Below, in pieces: positions 32,644-43,001 of a stretch of 64,000 nt of DNA. Both the position numbers and the translations under genes were made by a program. The stretch's first letter is position 1; each line of letters opens with the position of its first letter. The notes beneath the pieces were generated by a model. The model was not told the origin of the DNA, made no database searches, and saw nothing but the letters and a program-made list of their open reading frames with translations. Source of the DNA: Rhizobium sp. ARZ01. Its GTDB lineage: Bacteria; Pseudomonadota; Alphaproteobacteria; Rhizobiales; Rhizobiaceae. The DNA lies in assembly GCF_014851675.1 (NCBI RefSeq), contig NZ_JACVAE010000001.1, forward strand, positions 1,054,001-1,118,000, read 5' to 3'.

Positions 32644-34736
32644 TACAGGCTCTCCAGCGCGGTTTTGATTTTGACCTTCGTTTGTTCGCGAAGTCTGTTT
32701 CGTTCGCTGCCTGAGTGGTCGCGGCGGTTGACGAGGTATTCTGCGACAGCCTCCTGCACCAGCCGCCCTGCCTCGCCCAGTCCCACGGGCAGGGCAAACG
32801 CGATCTGCTGCCGCAGCTCCTCCATCGCGGCATTTGGAACAGGGTTGTCCCCCGATAGAGCCTTCTCGGTAAGATAATCGGCTATTTGCGCCAACTTGGT
32901 TTCCGTCTCTGCGTCGTCTGTGGTGAACAGGTCAAACAGGTCCGACGTTAGCAACTGCTCAATCGTCAACTTGGAAACGTCCGGCAATTCCCGCAGCGTG
33001 TCGACGACAACGGGCAAGTCGCTACCCGACGATTTACCCGGTACACGATTGAGGACCATCACCTCGCCATCCCTCATCCCGCGCAAGCAAAGAGGATCGT
33101 GTGTCGTCACGATGAATGTCATGGAAGGGAGCGCGCGCCGTAGACCTGACATGATCTGGATTTTCCATCGGGGATGAAGATGGGCCTCCACCTCGTCAAT
33201 CAGAACGATGCCGTGAGCCGACGTCAACGAAGTAAACCAAGGATATCGCTCCCGATCCATGATCCAGCGCATGACGTCGCAAGCGAGCGCCAGGATCGTC
33301 CTGAACCCTGACGATACGCTCGACAAGGGTGTACGCGACACCAATCCGTCGTCAAAGCGTGTTTGGACAAAGCAAGCGTCGCGCTCATGGTCGCGTTCGA
33401 TGACGTCGAACTGGTCGCCGGCATCGAATATCTCGCGTAGCGCCTGAACCACCATATTGAAGTCGTCGTCGTCCAGCCCGAGCAGCCAGGTCTCCGGGTT
33501 CGAAATGAGATTGTCCGACCGAAACAGATTCACCACCGTGCGCGACGGCTGCCAGCTGTATTGGTCTCGAAGAAAATGGCGGTATGCTCCGTAGGCGAAC
33601 ACGGGCGGAACCGATCCGTCACCCACTTGCTGGAAACGATTGCCCGTGATGCGCAGGGTCCGACGGTCCCCCGCTTCAAAGTCAAGGCGAACTTCGGCCG
33701 ACCGTCGTCGAGCGATCGTCTCGTTGCCCAGTTGGGCAGGGTTCAGACGTAGCGTCATAGGATCGTCGACGAGATGTACCCGCGCCTCCACATCCGAAAG
33801 CGCCAACGCAATTGCCTCGAGGATGGAACTTTTGCCTGCGGCGTTCTCGCCGAGAATCAGAAGCGCCTGGGCAAATTGCTCTGAAGGGTTGGGCGGAGGA
33901 GGCATCCGGACGGAAAGCGACTCGATCGCTTTGAAATTCTTCAGGTAGATGCTCTGTAAACGGGGCGGCGAACGAGGGGGCTCGATAAACGTATCGTCGA
34001 TGAGAACTCTAGCGGGAGTATCGTTCTCCAGATCATCCTGCTGTAGCCGCCACAGGCCGACGAACTCCTGATTGTCATCATCCGCAAGTGACGGCATAGC
34101 GGAGTACCGTTCAAACGCGCGCTTGCGCCGATCGACGAGGCTTTTTCTGGAGAGATTGAAATGCGCGATTGTCAGCTGGCCGCGATCGTCAATCCCGGCA
34201 ATGGTTCCATCGGCATTCGAGACCAAGTGTCCAGCGGGACTGTCCGAGCATGGGTCAAGGAGTAGCGGCTCTTCCAACGGTGGAAATTCGGGCCAAGACC
34301 CGTCGTGCTTTTCAGTGTAAACAGCATACTCCTCCGCAGTCGGCACCCTGCAACGGCCACCACGCACGGGAAAGTACGACGCGTTGTCAGGCAAGCATTC
34401 ATCGCAGATCGGAAAGATATTCTCCCACGCGTCTGCCAACCAGGCATAGTAGATATGGCTTTTTCCCGGTAGCCGAGGGTCGGCGTTTGATTGAGGCCGG
34501 AACCGATGCACGGAATACGTCTCCGCGCGCGCTTCGCAAAATGCGCACTTGCCGGAGAAGAGGTCGAGCAGACTTCGAAGGACGTCGTCGTCTTCAAACG
34601 CCATCGTGGGGACGCGTTTTTGCCACTGCACAGCCTCGTCGAGCGCGAAGTATTGACTGAGAGATTTGCGGCGGCGCTGATATTTTGTCGTGCCGAGCGC
34701 TGACGGCGGCGCGGTGGGGCGTGTAACAAATCGCAT
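32643..34736 (-). CDS. ABC-type ATPase with N-terminal degenerate HNH domain (PtuA-like fusion)
   Basis: The 697-residue protein starts at ATG 34736 with MRFVTR, echoing MRKVDR of the partner. Residues 60-120 are HNH-like (CAFCE, SVHRFRP, NIFPICDEC), but the base His position is Arg and the final Asn is Leu, so this domain is likely inactive. From about residue 255 it is a SMC/OLD-like ABC ATPase: Walker A GENAAGKSS (296-304), signature VSSGFR, Walker B VLIDEVEAHLHP and the H-loop TTHD. It resembles PtuA of Septu, though standard PtuA lacks an HNH domain. It is coupled to the separate HNH gene. Confidence 0.78.
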   Translation of the reverse strand: MRFVTRPTAPPSALGTTKYQRRRKSLSQYFALDEAVQWQKRVPTMAFEDDDVLRSLLDLFSGKCAFCEARAETYSVHRFRPQSNADPRLPGKSHIYYAWLADAWENIFPICDECLPDNASYFPVRGGRCRVPTAEEYAVYTEKHDGSWPEFPPLEEPLLLDPCSDSPAGHLVSNADGTIAGIDDRGQLTIAHFNLSRKSLVDRRKRAFERYSAMPSLADDDNQEFVGLWRLQQDDLENDTPARVLIDDTFIEPPRSPPRLQSIYLKNFKAIESLSVRMPPPPNPSEQFAQALLILGENAAGKSSILEAIALALSDVEARVHLVDDPMTLRLNPAQLGNETIARRRSAEVRLDFEAGDRRTLRITGNRFQQVGDGSVPPVFAYGAYRHFLRDQYSWQPSRTVVNLFRSDNLISNPETWLLGLDDDDFNMVVQALREIFDAGDQFDVIERDHERDACFVQTRFDDGLVSRTPLSSVSSGFRTILALACDVMRWIMDRERYPWFTSLTSAHGIVLIDEVEAHLHPRWKIQIMSGLRRALPSMTFIVTTHDPLCLRGMRDGEVMVLNRVPGKSSGSDLPVVVDTLRELPDVSKLTIEQLLTSDLFDLFTTDDAETETKLAQIADYLTEKALSGDNPVPNAAMEELRQQIAFALPVGLGEAGRLVQEAVAEYLVNRRDHSGSERNRLREQTKVKIKTALESL

Positions 34737-34882
34737 TGGTCTCGAACTGCCTATGTGCTTGGACACTGCTTGAATATCGGCAGTATCGCAACTCAGGCTT
34801 GCCCCGGGCCATCCGCGAATGTCAGATGTCAGAGCCTTCAGCTATCTCACCGTCACAAGTCGGAAGGGGCCGGGGTCTTTCG
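34737..34882. other. Upstream region of ATPase gene, no gene
   Basis: This short region should contain the promoter of the ATPase-HNH operon. No elements were identified. Confidence 0.35.
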
Positions 34883-35182
34883 TTACGTCTCCCGAGGTCC
34901 AAGCCATCGACCGACAAAGCCGACATAGTCCTGATCCTGGTGTCGCGGCAGTCTAACCGACAGCGGGAATTCGATCGGCATGCCGCCACCTAACGTCACT
35001 GACAGGCGTTTCGTCCATCGAGTTCGTGAAGTGCCTGCCCTATCGAATTCCTGTAACTGCGGCCAAGATGGGTGGAATGACTGGGTGAGATGCTCCTTGT
35101 GGGCGAGGAGCGTGTCGGCGTGAGTAAGGGTGAGCCAAAGCCCTTTCAGCTCTTTTACGGCGGAAAACGAAATCTCTTCCAA
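34883..35182 (-). CDS. Possible 99-residue protein or gene remnant
   Basis: A TTG at 35182, after GGGGGT, opens a 99-codon frame on the same strand as the ATPase gene (EEISFSAVKELKGLWLTLTHADTLLAHKEHL...). The sequence upstream of the TTG (EACDQVPNLVEKQIFSGRRFGKGG, read in part) is also protein-like up to an in-frame TAA near 35267. It may be a truncated gene. No family was recognised. Confidence 0.35.
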   Translation of the reverse strand: MEEISFSAVKELKGLWLTLTHADTLLAHKEHLTQSFHPSWPQLQEFDRAGTSRTRWTKRLSVTLGGGMPIEFPLSVRLPRHQDQDYVGFVGRWLGPRET

Positions 35183-35541
35183 TTTACCCCCTTTGCCGAA
35201 CCGGCGGCCCGAAAAAATCTGCTTCTCGACGAGGTTAGGAACTTGGTCGCAGGCCTCCCAAATTTAGTCACTCGATCTCGTCGCCCGTCCATAGCAATGT
35301 GACTTTCGGCGTAGCCTCTCACCGGGGCCTTTCGAATTTGGTTTCGGGCGTTCGTCGCGGCATGCACCAAGCATTAATGGCGGGCAGGGGATGCGATACG
35401 TCTAAGCAACAATTAACAGATGCGCTATTATACTTGATGTAGTAAAGAATTATGTCCGCGCAACGTTAGCATTTCAAGCTGTTGAAGAAAGAAATAATCC
35501 AAGCAACGCTTTCAGTAGGTAAGTTCAAATGAAAGCCTGGA
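35183..35541. other. AT-rich region upstream of broken methyltransferase
   Basis: About 360 bp, AT-rich around 35400-35470. It likely held the promoter of the methyltransferase gene. No other feature was recognised. Confidence 0.35.
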
Positions 35542-36299
35542 ATGACTGATTGTCTATCTCCGATTTCCGCGCAAACCGACCTATTTAACACAATCTTTCC
35601 AGAAAACGCCGATATCCATGATCCGTTGCCTGAGTTCGTTGACGCGCTCAACCTCACTCAGGGCGAAGCTTCCGAGATAATAGGCGCGACAACGCTCATT
35701 GGCCGAAGCCAAATCTACAACGCCGATGCGTCCGACATTTTGCCGAGGATCGAAGGCGAGAGCGTTGACCTTGTGGTGACAAGCCTTAGAGAATGCCATC
35801 GCGTGCTGCGGCCGGACGGCGGAATGTGCTGGCAAGTTGGCAACTACGTTGGTGACGGAGAAGTTCTGCCCATCGACAGTATAATCATTCCCATCTTTCG
35901 CGAGCTCGGCATTGGGCCACAAAGTCGGACGACTACACCTTCGATCTGGATCCAATCAGAGTCCCCCAGAAATACCCCCAAAAGAAGCACTATAAAGGCC
36001 CGAAGAAAGGAGAACTAAGCGGAAATCCCAAAGGAAAGAATCCGGGTGACGTTTGGGATGATATCTCCAACGTGAAGCACAACCATCCGGAAAAGCTGGA
36101 TCATCCTTGCCAGTTCCCGGAAGCCCTGATTGATCGTTTGGTACTCGGGCTCACCGCGCCTAGGGATTGCGTGCTCGATCCATTCGCCGGGACTGGAACC
36201 GTGGGCGCTGTTTGCAATCGCCTCGGGCGGCACTCAATTCTCATAGAGCGCGACGAGCGGTACGCGAGGATGGCCGAGCGTAGGCTCAGTCGCGGCTAA
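35542..36299 (+). pseudogene. DNA methyltransferase (N6-adenine/N4-cytosine type), broken
   Basis: The first frame carries IYNADASDILPRI and DLVVTS, where the catalytic (N/D/S)PPY block should begin, but the next residues are already RECHRVLRPDGG; the PPY segment is deleted. After GNYVGDG...IFRELGI a second deletion and frameshift lead to SDDYTFDLDPIRVPQKYP, then HPCQFPEALIDRLV and DPFAGTGTVG, the AdoMet-binding motif. Intact relatives are longer by these missing segments. So it is a dead remnant of a restriction-modification methylase. Confidence 0.8.
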
Positions 36300-36668
36300 G
36301 ATGTAACCGAGCGACGCTAAGACGCGGGCGAAGAAACCGGCCTGGGCGACTCAGGTTTTGTAATGGTCCCGCAGCAACAGGTGCGTCGCTAAGATAGCGA
36401 GGGGGCCCTGGGACCTGCCGCGGTTAACCTGTGTGCCTCTGCAGCACAAAGCCATTCAAGGCATGAACATATAGAAAGTAAAACGCCGCCACAACTTCTT
36501 GGGGCGGCGTTTTCAATCGTGTCCGGAGGGAGTGACCCTCAACTATAGCTCCCAAGCGGGGTGCGAGCCCTGGCTTGTGCCCTTAGACGCATTTCTGAGG
36601 GGTCCTCAGACGCAAATCAAGGGTTTAAACGCATTTCTTCAGGCACGTGACAAGAGTACAATGAGTAC
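36300..36668. other. Intergenic region with terminator, right edge of island
   Basis: No gene was recognised. It holds the bidirectional terminator at 36480-36513 and separates the accessory region from the housekeeping nrdJ gene. Confidence 0.45.
36480..36513 (-). terminator. Rho-independent terminator after nrdJ (bidirectional)
   Basis: AAAACGCCGCC (36480-36490) and GGCGGCGTTTT (36503-36513) form an 11-bp perfect stem with a 12-nt loop and a T-run on either strand. It lies about 155 bp past the nrdJ stop. Confidence 0.85.
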
Positions 36669-39600
36669 TCAAGAGCACCCGCTTGTACTTCCGCAGGTGT
36701 CGCACTTCTCGCAGGTGCCGTTGCGCACCATCGTGAAGTTCTGGCACTCTGAGCACATGTTACCGGTGTAGCCCTGGGCGATCGAGCGAATGCGGCGCTC
36801 GGCTTCGACCTTCTTCGCATCCGCCTTGGCGGCGGCTGCGTCGGCCTGGGCCTTGTCGGAGAACAGCGCGGTGACGGACTGCTGGACCTCGGTGGCGATC
36901 TCCTCGGAAACCTCTTCTGCGATCTCTTCGGCCAATTCCGCTGCCTTCTCCTCGTAGTCGCGCTTGAAGGCGACGATTTCCGAGGTGGAGATGGCGACGG
37001 TCGCCTCCAGCTTGCGTGCCGCGCTGCCGGCGAAGGTTGTCACGTTGCCGGTCGACGACGCCTTGGCCGGTGCCGCGGTCGCAGCTCCCTTCGGCTCGTT
37101 CAGTTGCCGTTCGGCGCCGGTGCCGGGCACCAGCGTCGGCTTGTAGCCGCGGGTCCAGCCGGTCGCCAGCAGGTTGGTCTTGCCTTCCTGGATACCCTTG
37201 CCGAGCGCGGTGTTGGAGAAGTCGGACGTGTCGACATGGGCAAGATCGTTGCGGCCGATATAGGAGACCGCAAGCTCGCGGAACACGTAGTCGAGGATCG
37301 ACGTGGCGTTCTTGATCGCGTCGTTGCCGATGACGATGCCGGCCGGCTCGAACTTGGTGAAGGTGAAGGCCTCGACATATTCCTCGAGCGGCACGCCATA
37401 TTGCAGGCCGAGCGAGATCGCGATGGCGAAATTGTTCATCATCGCGCGGAAGGCAGCCCCTTCCTTGTGCATGTCGATGAAGATCTCGCCGAGGCGGCCG
37501 TCGCCGAATTCGCCGGTGCGCAGATACACCTTGTGTCCGCCGATGACGGCCTTCTGGGTATAGCCCTGGCGACGGTTCGGCAGCTTTTCACGCTCGCGGG
37601 TGACCTTTTCGATCACGCGCTCGATGATCTTCTCGGTGACCGTCACGGCTGCTGCGGCAGCCGGTGCCTGCAGCAGTTCCTCGACCGCATCCTCGTCCGC
37701 CTCGTCCTCGATCAGCGAGGCATTGAGCGGCTGGGACAGCTTCGAGCCGTCGCGATAGAGCGCGTTGGCCTTCAGCGCCAGCTTCCACGAGAGCATGTAG
37801 GCGCTGCCGCAATCCTCGACGGTCGCCTCGTTCGGCATGTTGATCGTCTTGGAGATCGCGCCCGAGATGAACGGCTGGGCAGCCGCCATCATGCGGATGT
37901 GGCTTTCGACCGAGAGGTAGCGCTTACCGATCTTGCCGCACGGATTGGCGCAGTCGAACACCGCCAGGTGCTCGCCCTTAAGGAATGGTGCGCCCTCGAG
38001 CGTCATCGCGCCGCAGACGTGGATGTTGGCGGCCTCGATGTCCTTCCTGGTGAAGCCGATGTGCTCCAAGAGGCTGAAGCTCATGTCGGACAGCTGCTCG
38101 TCGGAAACCTTCAGCGTTTCCTTGAGGAAGTCGGCGCCGAGCGTCCACTGGTTGAAGACGAACTTGATGTCGAAGGCGCTCTTCAGCGCGCCGTTGACGG
38201 CGGCGATCTTCTCGTCGGTAAAGCCCTTGGCCTTCAGCGTGGACGGGTTGATGGCCGGCGCCTGGTTCAGGTTGCCGTGACCGACCGCGTAGGCCTCGAT
38301 CTCGGCGATCTGGGCTTCCGAGTAGCCGAGCGTGCGCAGCGCATCCGGAACGGCGCGGTTGATGATCTTGAAGTAGCCGCCGCCGGCGAGCTTCTTGAAC
38401 TTCACCAGCGCAAAGTCGGGCTCGATGCCGGTCGTGTCGCAATCCATGACGAGGCCGATCGTGCCGGTCGGGGCGATCACCGAGACCTGCGCGTTGCGGT
38501 AGCCGTGCTTCTCGCCGAGTTCGACGGCCTTGTCCCAGGCGCTCATGGCGTGGACGATCAGGTCCTGGTCCGGGCAGTCGTCATGGAGGAGGGCGACGGG
38601 GTTGACCGAGAGGTTTTCGTAGCCGGTCGTTTCGCCATAGGCCGCGCGGCGATGGTTGCGCATGACGCGCAGCATGTTGTCACGGTTTGGCGCAAAGCCC
38701 GGGAAGGTGCCAAGCTCGCCGGCCATTTCGGCTGATGTCGCATAGGAGACGCCGGTCATGATCGCCGTCAGCGCGCCGCAGATGGCGCGGCCTTCGGCCG
38801 AGTCATAGGGGATGCCTGAAGACATCAGGAGGCCGCCGATGTTGGCGTAGCCGAGGCCGAGCGTGCGGTACTCATAGGAGAGTTCGGCGATCTGGCGGCT
38901 CGGGAACTGCGCCATCATGACAGAGATTTCGAGAACGATCGTCCACAGGCGGACGGTGTGCTCGTAGTCGGCGATGTTGATGTTTTTCGTGGCCGCGTCC
39001 TTGAACTGCAAGAGGTTCAGCGAGGCGAGGTTGCAGGCCGTGTCGTCGAGGAACATGTATTCCGAGCACGGGTTGGACGCGCGGATCGGGCCGGCAGCCG
39101 GGCAGGTGTGCCAGTCGTTCATCGTCGTGTTGAAGTGCAGGCCCGGATCGGCAGAGGCCCAGGCGGCGTAGGAGATCGATTCCCACAGGTCGCGTGCCTT
39201 CAGCGTCTTCATCACGCGGCCGTCCTTGCGGGCGGTCAGGTTCCAGTCCCCGTCGTTTTCGACGGCGCGCAGGAAGTCGTCCTTGATCGAGACGGAGTTG
39301 TTGGAGTTCTGGCCGGAGACCGTCAGGTAGGCTTCCGAATCCCAGTCCGTGTCGTAGGTCTTGAACTCGATGTCCTTGTAACCCTGCTTGGCGAATTGGA
39401 TGACGCGCTTGATGTAGTTTTCCGGAACCTGGTTCTTCTTGGCAGCGCGGATTTCGCGCTTCAGCGCCGGGTTCTCGTTCGGATCGAAGCACTGGTCGCC
39501 ATCGGCCGAGCAATTGATGCAGGCCTTCATGATCGCCTTGAGGTGGGAAGCGACGATCTTCGAGCCGGTGACAAGTGCCGCGACCTTCTGCTCTTCCTTG

Positions 39601-40493
39601 ACCTTCCAGTTGATGTATTCCTCGATGTCCGGATGGTCGATGTCGACCACGACCATCTTGGCCGCACGGCGCGTCGTGCCACCGGACTTGATCGCACCCG
39701 CCGCGCGGTCGCCGATCTTCAAAAAGCTCATCAGGCCGGACGAGCGGCCGCCGCCGGAAAGCTTTTCGCCTTCGCCGCGCAGGTGCGAGAAGTTCGAGCC
39801 GGTGCCGGAGCCGTACTTGAATAGGCGCGCCTCGCGCACCCACAGGTCCATGATGCCGTTCTCGTTGACGAGATCGTCTTCGACCGACTGGATGAAGCAG
39901 GCGTGCGGCTGGGGATGCTCATAGGCCGACTTGGACTTGGTCAGCTTGCCGGTGAAGGGGTCGACATAGAAGTGGCCCTGGCCCGGGCCGTCAATGCCAT
40001 AGGCCCAGTGCAGGCCGGTGTTGAACCACTGCGGCGAGTTGGGGGCGACGCGCTGGGTGGCGAGCATGTAGGCAAGCTCGTCCTTGAAGGCGGACGCATC
40101 TTCTTCGGAGGCGAAGTATCCGCCCTTCCAGCCCCAGTAGGTCCAGGTTCCGGCGAGACGGTCGAACACCTGGCGGGCGTCGGTCTCAGAGCCGTACTGC
40201 TCTTCCTTCGGCAGGTCCTTCAGGGCCTCGGTGTCGGCAACGGAGCGCCACAGGAAGGAGGGGACGTCGTTCTCCTCGACCTTCTTCAGGCGTGCGGGCA
40301 CGCCCGCTTTACGGAAATACTTCTGCGCCAGGATGTCGGCAGCGACCTGGCTGAACTGGGCGGGAACGTCGATGTCGGCGAGCCGGAAAACGATCGAGCC
40401 GTCCGGGTTCTTGATTTCGCTGGTGGCCTTGCGGAATTCGATCTCGGCATAGGCCGATTGGCCCTGCTTGGTGAAGCGACGTTCTATGCGCAT
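36669..40493 (-). CDS. nrdJ: Vitamin B12-dependent ribonucleotide reductase
   Basis: The 1274-residue class II enzyme reduces ribonucleotides to deoxyribonucleotides using adenosylcobalamin. Visible features are [33 protein letters not shown], the active-site [16 protein letters not shown] (Cys and Glu), and [14 protein letters not shown]. The C-terminal end has a Cys-rich tail ([18 protein letters not shown]) that may reduce the active site or bind zinc. The length fits rhizobial NrdJ. AAGGA and GGACC precede ATG 40493. Two NrdR boxes upstream indicate NrdR repression. Confidence 0.95.
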   Translation of the reverse strand: MRIERRFTKQGQSAYAEIEFRKATSEIKNPDGSIVFRLADIDVPAQFSQVAADILAQKYFRKAGVPARLKKVEENDVPSFLWRSVADTEALKDLPKEEQYGSETDARQVFDRLAGTWTYWGWKGGYFASEEDASAFKDELAYMLATQRVAPNSPQWFNTGLHWAYGIDGPGQGHFYVDPFTGKLTKSKSAYEHPQPHACFIQSVEDDLVNENGIMDLWVREARLFKYGSGTGSNFSHLRGEGEKLSGGGRSSGLMSFLKIGDRAAGAIKSGGTTRRAAKMVVVDIDHPDIEEYINWKVKEEQKVAALVTGSKIVASHLKAIMKACINCSADGDQCFDPNENPALKREIRAAKKNQVPENYIKRVIQFAKQGYKDIEFKTYDTDWDSEAYLTVSGQNSNNSVSIKDDFLRAVENDGDWNLTARKDGRVMKTLKARDLWESISYAAWASADPGLHFNTTMNDWHTCPAAGPIRASNPCSEYMFLDDTACNLASLNLLQFKDAATKNINIADYEHTVRLWTIVLEISVMMAQFPSRQIAELSYEYRTLGLGYANIGGLLMSSGIPYDSAEGRAICGALTAIMTGVSYATSAEMAGELGTFPGFAPNRDNMLRVMRNHRRAAYGETTGYENLSVNPVALLHDDCPDQDLIVHAMSAWDKAVELGEKHGYRNAQVSVIAPTGTIGLVMDCDTTGIEPDFALVKFKKLAGGGYFKIINRAVPDALRTLGYSEAQIAEIEAYAVGHGNLNQAPAINPSTLKAKGFTDEKIAAVNGALKSAFDIKFVFNQWTLGADFLKETLKVSDEQLSDMSFSLLEHIGFTRKDIEAANIHVCGAMTLEGAPFLKGEHLAVFDCANPCGKIGKRYLSVESHIRMMAAAQPFISGAISKTINMPNEATVEDCGSAYMLSWKLALKANALYRDGSKLSQPLNASLIEDEADEDAVEELLQAPAAAAAVTVTEKIIERVIEKVTREREKLPNRRQGYTQKAVIGGHKVYLRTGEFGDGRLGEIFIDMHKEGAAFRAMMNNFAIAISLGLQYGVPLEEYVEAFTFTKFEPAGIVIGNDAIKNATSILDYVFRELAVSYIGRNDLAHVDTSDFSNTALGKGIQEGKTNLLATGWTRGYKPTLVPGTGAERQLNEPKGAATAAPAKASSTGNVTTFAGSAARKLEATVAISTSEIVAFKRDYEEKAAELAEEIAEEVSEEIATEVQQSVTALFSDKAQADAAAAKADAKKVEAERRIRSIAQGYTGNMCSECQNFTMVRNGTCEKCDTCGSTSGCS

Positions 40494-40619
40494 GGTCCGT
40501 TGTCCTTCTGTCAGCGTTCCTGCGTACGTGTGCGCAGGCGCAATTGTTCCGCGCGGCCGCAATGTCTCGCAGCCAGCCCCAATTCTCTTCAATGTGTGCG
40601 GGAAACCCGATCTATCGAG

Positions 40620-40635
40620 ACCCTGTATCTTGTGC
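40620..40635. promoter_or_regulatory. Second NrdR box (weaker)
   Basis: ACCCTGTATCTTGTGC matches the NrdR consensus ACACWATATATWGTGT at 12 of 16 positions. It lies exactly 31 bp (three helical turns) from the strong box. Confidence 0.65.
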
Positions 40636-40650
40636 TGAGTTTGGCTGCAA

Positions 40651-40666
40651 ACACTAAATATAGTGT
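40651..40666. promoter_or_regulatory. NrdR box (strong)
   Basis: ACACTAAATATAGTGT is a near-perfect NrdR box. Together with the 40620 box it overlaps the likely nrdJ promoter, so NrdR-ATP/dATP would repress transcription. Confidence 0.85.
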
Positions 40667-41306
40667 TAACAACTTCTTTATGCCAGCCCCATGGGCCGCT
40701 CCGACGATCAAGAAAACGTGCGCAAAACATCCCCTGCGGCCGGCGGTTCATCCACCTTCACGCATAGTCACCAATCGCGATTTCCTGATTTGAGAACCGG
40801 GCTCTTAACTCTCCGGTCCAGCCGCCGTTGCAACTTAAGAACCATTAACTCCATGGCACCCGATTCCGTCAAGGGGTGGTTTGTGACGGATTTGTGGACG
40901 CTACATGTTGTGTGCGACGCCTGTGGAAATTGGGGACATCACGCAAATGCTGCAAAATCAGGCGGTTCCGCGCAGATGGTCACAACCGGCGCTACGCAGC
41001 TGTGGATAGCCCAAGAAATAATGGGGCAAAAGTAAGGGTAAATTCAGGCGTCGCAAAACAGGGGAATTGGCAGGGGGCTTGAGATGTGTCTGGACGAATC
41101 ATCGTGATGTGCGTGCCGCCTGCAGGTGTTGAGGCGAGGCTGGCGGCACTGTTGCACAACTCGTCTCCTGCGGGCTGCAAGGAGACCTTCCCGGCCGTTC
41201 GTGGCGACTTGAAAGCCAGACAGTGTGTCAGCAGCCAAGCAGGTGCATGCCGTCATGGCTGTAACGGCATGCAGGCGGAGCCTGGAAGGTGAGGGGAGGC
41301 GGGCGA

Positions 41307-41804
41307 TCAGCCGCGGCTGCCCTTGGCGATCGGCTCCTGATAGGTGAAGCCCATGTCCCAGGGGAAATAGATCCAGGTGTCCTGGCTGACCTCGGTTACG
41401 AAGGTGTCGACCAGCGGGCGGCCCTTGGGTTTGGCGTAGACGGCGGCGAAATGTGCCTTGGGCAGCATCGAGCGCACTTGGGCGGCCGTCTTGCCGGTAT
41501 CCGTCAGGTCGTCGATGATCAGGATGCCTTCGCCGCCGTTCTGCTGCAACTCCGGCGCGATGCCCTTCAAGACATGCATTTCGCCCTGCGACACGTAGTC
41601 GTGATAGGAGGCGACGCAGACGGTCTCGATCAGGCGGATATTGAGTTCGCGCGAGACGATTGCCGCAGGCACGAGACCGCCGCGCGTAATGCAGACGATC
41701 GCCCGCCATTCGCGGTCATTGTCGGCCAGACGCCATGCGAGTGCACGCGCGTCGCGGTGAAACTGGTCCCAGGAAACGGGAAAGGCTTTGTCGGGAAGCG
41801 ACAT
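41307..41804 (-). CDS. gpt: Xanthine phosphoribosyltransferase
   Basis: The 165-residue protein salvages xanthine or guanine by transferring phosphoribosyl from PRPP. It has the PRPP-binding motif [13 protein letters not shown] and the family's [21 protein letters not shown] and IYFPWDMG blocks; the length is typical. AGGAG precedes ATG 41804. Confidence 0.92.
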   Translation of the reverse strand: MSLPDKAFPVSWDQFHRDARALAWRLADNDREWRAIVCITRGGLVPAAIVSRELNIRLIETVCVASYHDYVSQGEMHVLKGIAPELQQNGGEGILIIDDLTDTGKTAAQVRSMLPKAHFAAVYAKPKGRPLVDTFVTEVSQDTWIYFPWDMGFTYQEPIAKGSRG

Positions 41805-41973
41805 GGCGGGCTCCTATCGCCGGCGGCCGGCGGAAATGCAGATGATCGGCCTTTTCTAAAGCAGTTGCGCCCCGAAGGGAAACGGCGCAAACGCGCCGTC
41901 TACCGAACATCCACAGCGAAGAAGAGCGGAGCTGCACCGAATTCCCGACAGCTGGACTGCACGCAATACAAGC

Positions 41974-42816
41974 TCAGCGCGACATGATCGCCGGTACGCG
42001 CAGGTCCTTCATCATCGCGCTGGTAACGCCGCCGAACAGGCGGTGCCGCAGCCAGGAATGACTGAAGGCACCCATGACCAGCAGGTTCGCGCCCGTCTGG
42101 CTGACGCGGCGGTTGATGACGTGCGCAACCGTGTCGCCGCCGGAGCTGACCGAATTGACGGTGACCGTCAAGCCGTGACGCGTGAGCGCAGACGCGATCT
42201 CTGCGCCCGAAAAGGCCGCATGCTCAGAAGCGCTGTCATGGGCATCGACCGTGAATATCTCGATCTGCTTTGCCTCCTGCAGCAGCGGCAGCGCGTCGAA
42301 GACGGCGCGTGCCGATTCGCGCGTACCATTCCAGGCAACCAGCACGCGTTCGGGGACTTCGGGGCCCGCGACGGCGTCGGAGATCAGGCAAAGCGGCCGA
42401 CCACTCTCGTAGAGCAGGTCCTCGATGTCGGCGCGAGAAGGGCCGTTGCCTGTCGGGTCCAGTTGCACCGCAACCACCAGGTCGCTTGCCCGCGCGCTGT
42501 CGATGACGCCGCTGGCGCTATAGCCGGCGCTGCCGGTGAAGAGCCGCCATTCATGGGGAACGCCGGCGCGTTGGGCGAGTGTGCGGAAGGTCTTCTGGAT
42601 TGCGCGCGAGACCTCCTGCGCCTGCGCCTGCTGCTCCATGATGGCGTTGGGATCGGGAAACTCCATCGGCGCTGCGATCGTGACCACGATCGGTGTTTCC
42701 GCGTGAACGCCAATCAGATGTGCTCCGTGCCGCTCGGCGAGTGCTATCGCGTGCTGCGTGACCTTTTCGGCGTCCTCCGCGGTACTGAGTACGGCGGTGA
42801 TGGTCTTGTACGACAT
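41974..42816 (-). CDS. Universal stress protein, UspA family
   Basis: The 280-residue product is long enough to hold two Usp-like domains. The N-terminal part begins YKTITAVLSTAEDAEKVTQHAIALA and contains HLIGVHAET. The second half has RVLVAWNGTRESARAVFDALPLL and LLVMGAFSHSWLRHRLFGGVT, the usual ATP-binding G-x2-G-x9-G-T-like region. Usp proteins act in stress survival in the cytoplasm. ATG 42816 follows GGAGACC; the longer frame to 42918 is not needed. Confidence 0.88.
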   Translation of the reverse strand: MSYKTITAVLSTAEDAEKVTQHAIALAERHGAHLIGVHAETPIVVTIAAPMEFPDPNAIMEQQAQAQEVSRAIQKTFRTLAQRAGVPHEWRLFTGSAGYSASGVIDSARASDLVVAVQLDPTGNGPSRADIEDLLYESGRPLCLISDAVAGPEVPERVLVAWNGTRESARAVFDALPLLQEAKQIEIFTVDAHDSASEHAAFSGAEIASALTRHGLTVTVNSVSSGGDTVAHVINRRVSQTGANLLVMGAFSHSWLRHRLFGGVTSAMMKDLRVPAIMSR

Positions 42817-43001
42817 GGCGGTCTCCGTTGCGATCGGGGGCGATAACACGTTGAATTTCCGCTGATCCTTCCCCCAAATCACATCCAATTCAAGGGGGAT
42901 GCGGAATCCGGTCGCCATTTGCCATCACAACTTAGCGATGCCGTACGGCGTCCAGACAGTTTCAATCTGCGCCGCCGGCTTTCAACCGGCCTTGATGCCG
43001 G

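Larger units (their letters stand above)
40494..41306. other. nrdJ upstream region, no further genes
   Basis: The region contains the NrdR boxes and the nrdJ promoter in its left part. Between about 40700 and 41306 no gene or RNA was recognised. Confidence 0.45.

Noticed and set aside
37104..38735. Long plus-strand frame inside nrdJ
   Set aside because: Antisense to a full-length conserved gene, with a monotonous Leu/Asp/Val/Arg composition.
40494..40700. Cobalamin riboswitch upstream of nrdJ
   Set aside because: No B12-box-like sequence or conserved fold was recognised; the region is explained by NrdR boxes and promoter.
41044..41709. Minus-strand frame overlapping gpt
   Set aside because: Gpt has full family motifs in another frame; this one is Arg-rich and motif-free.
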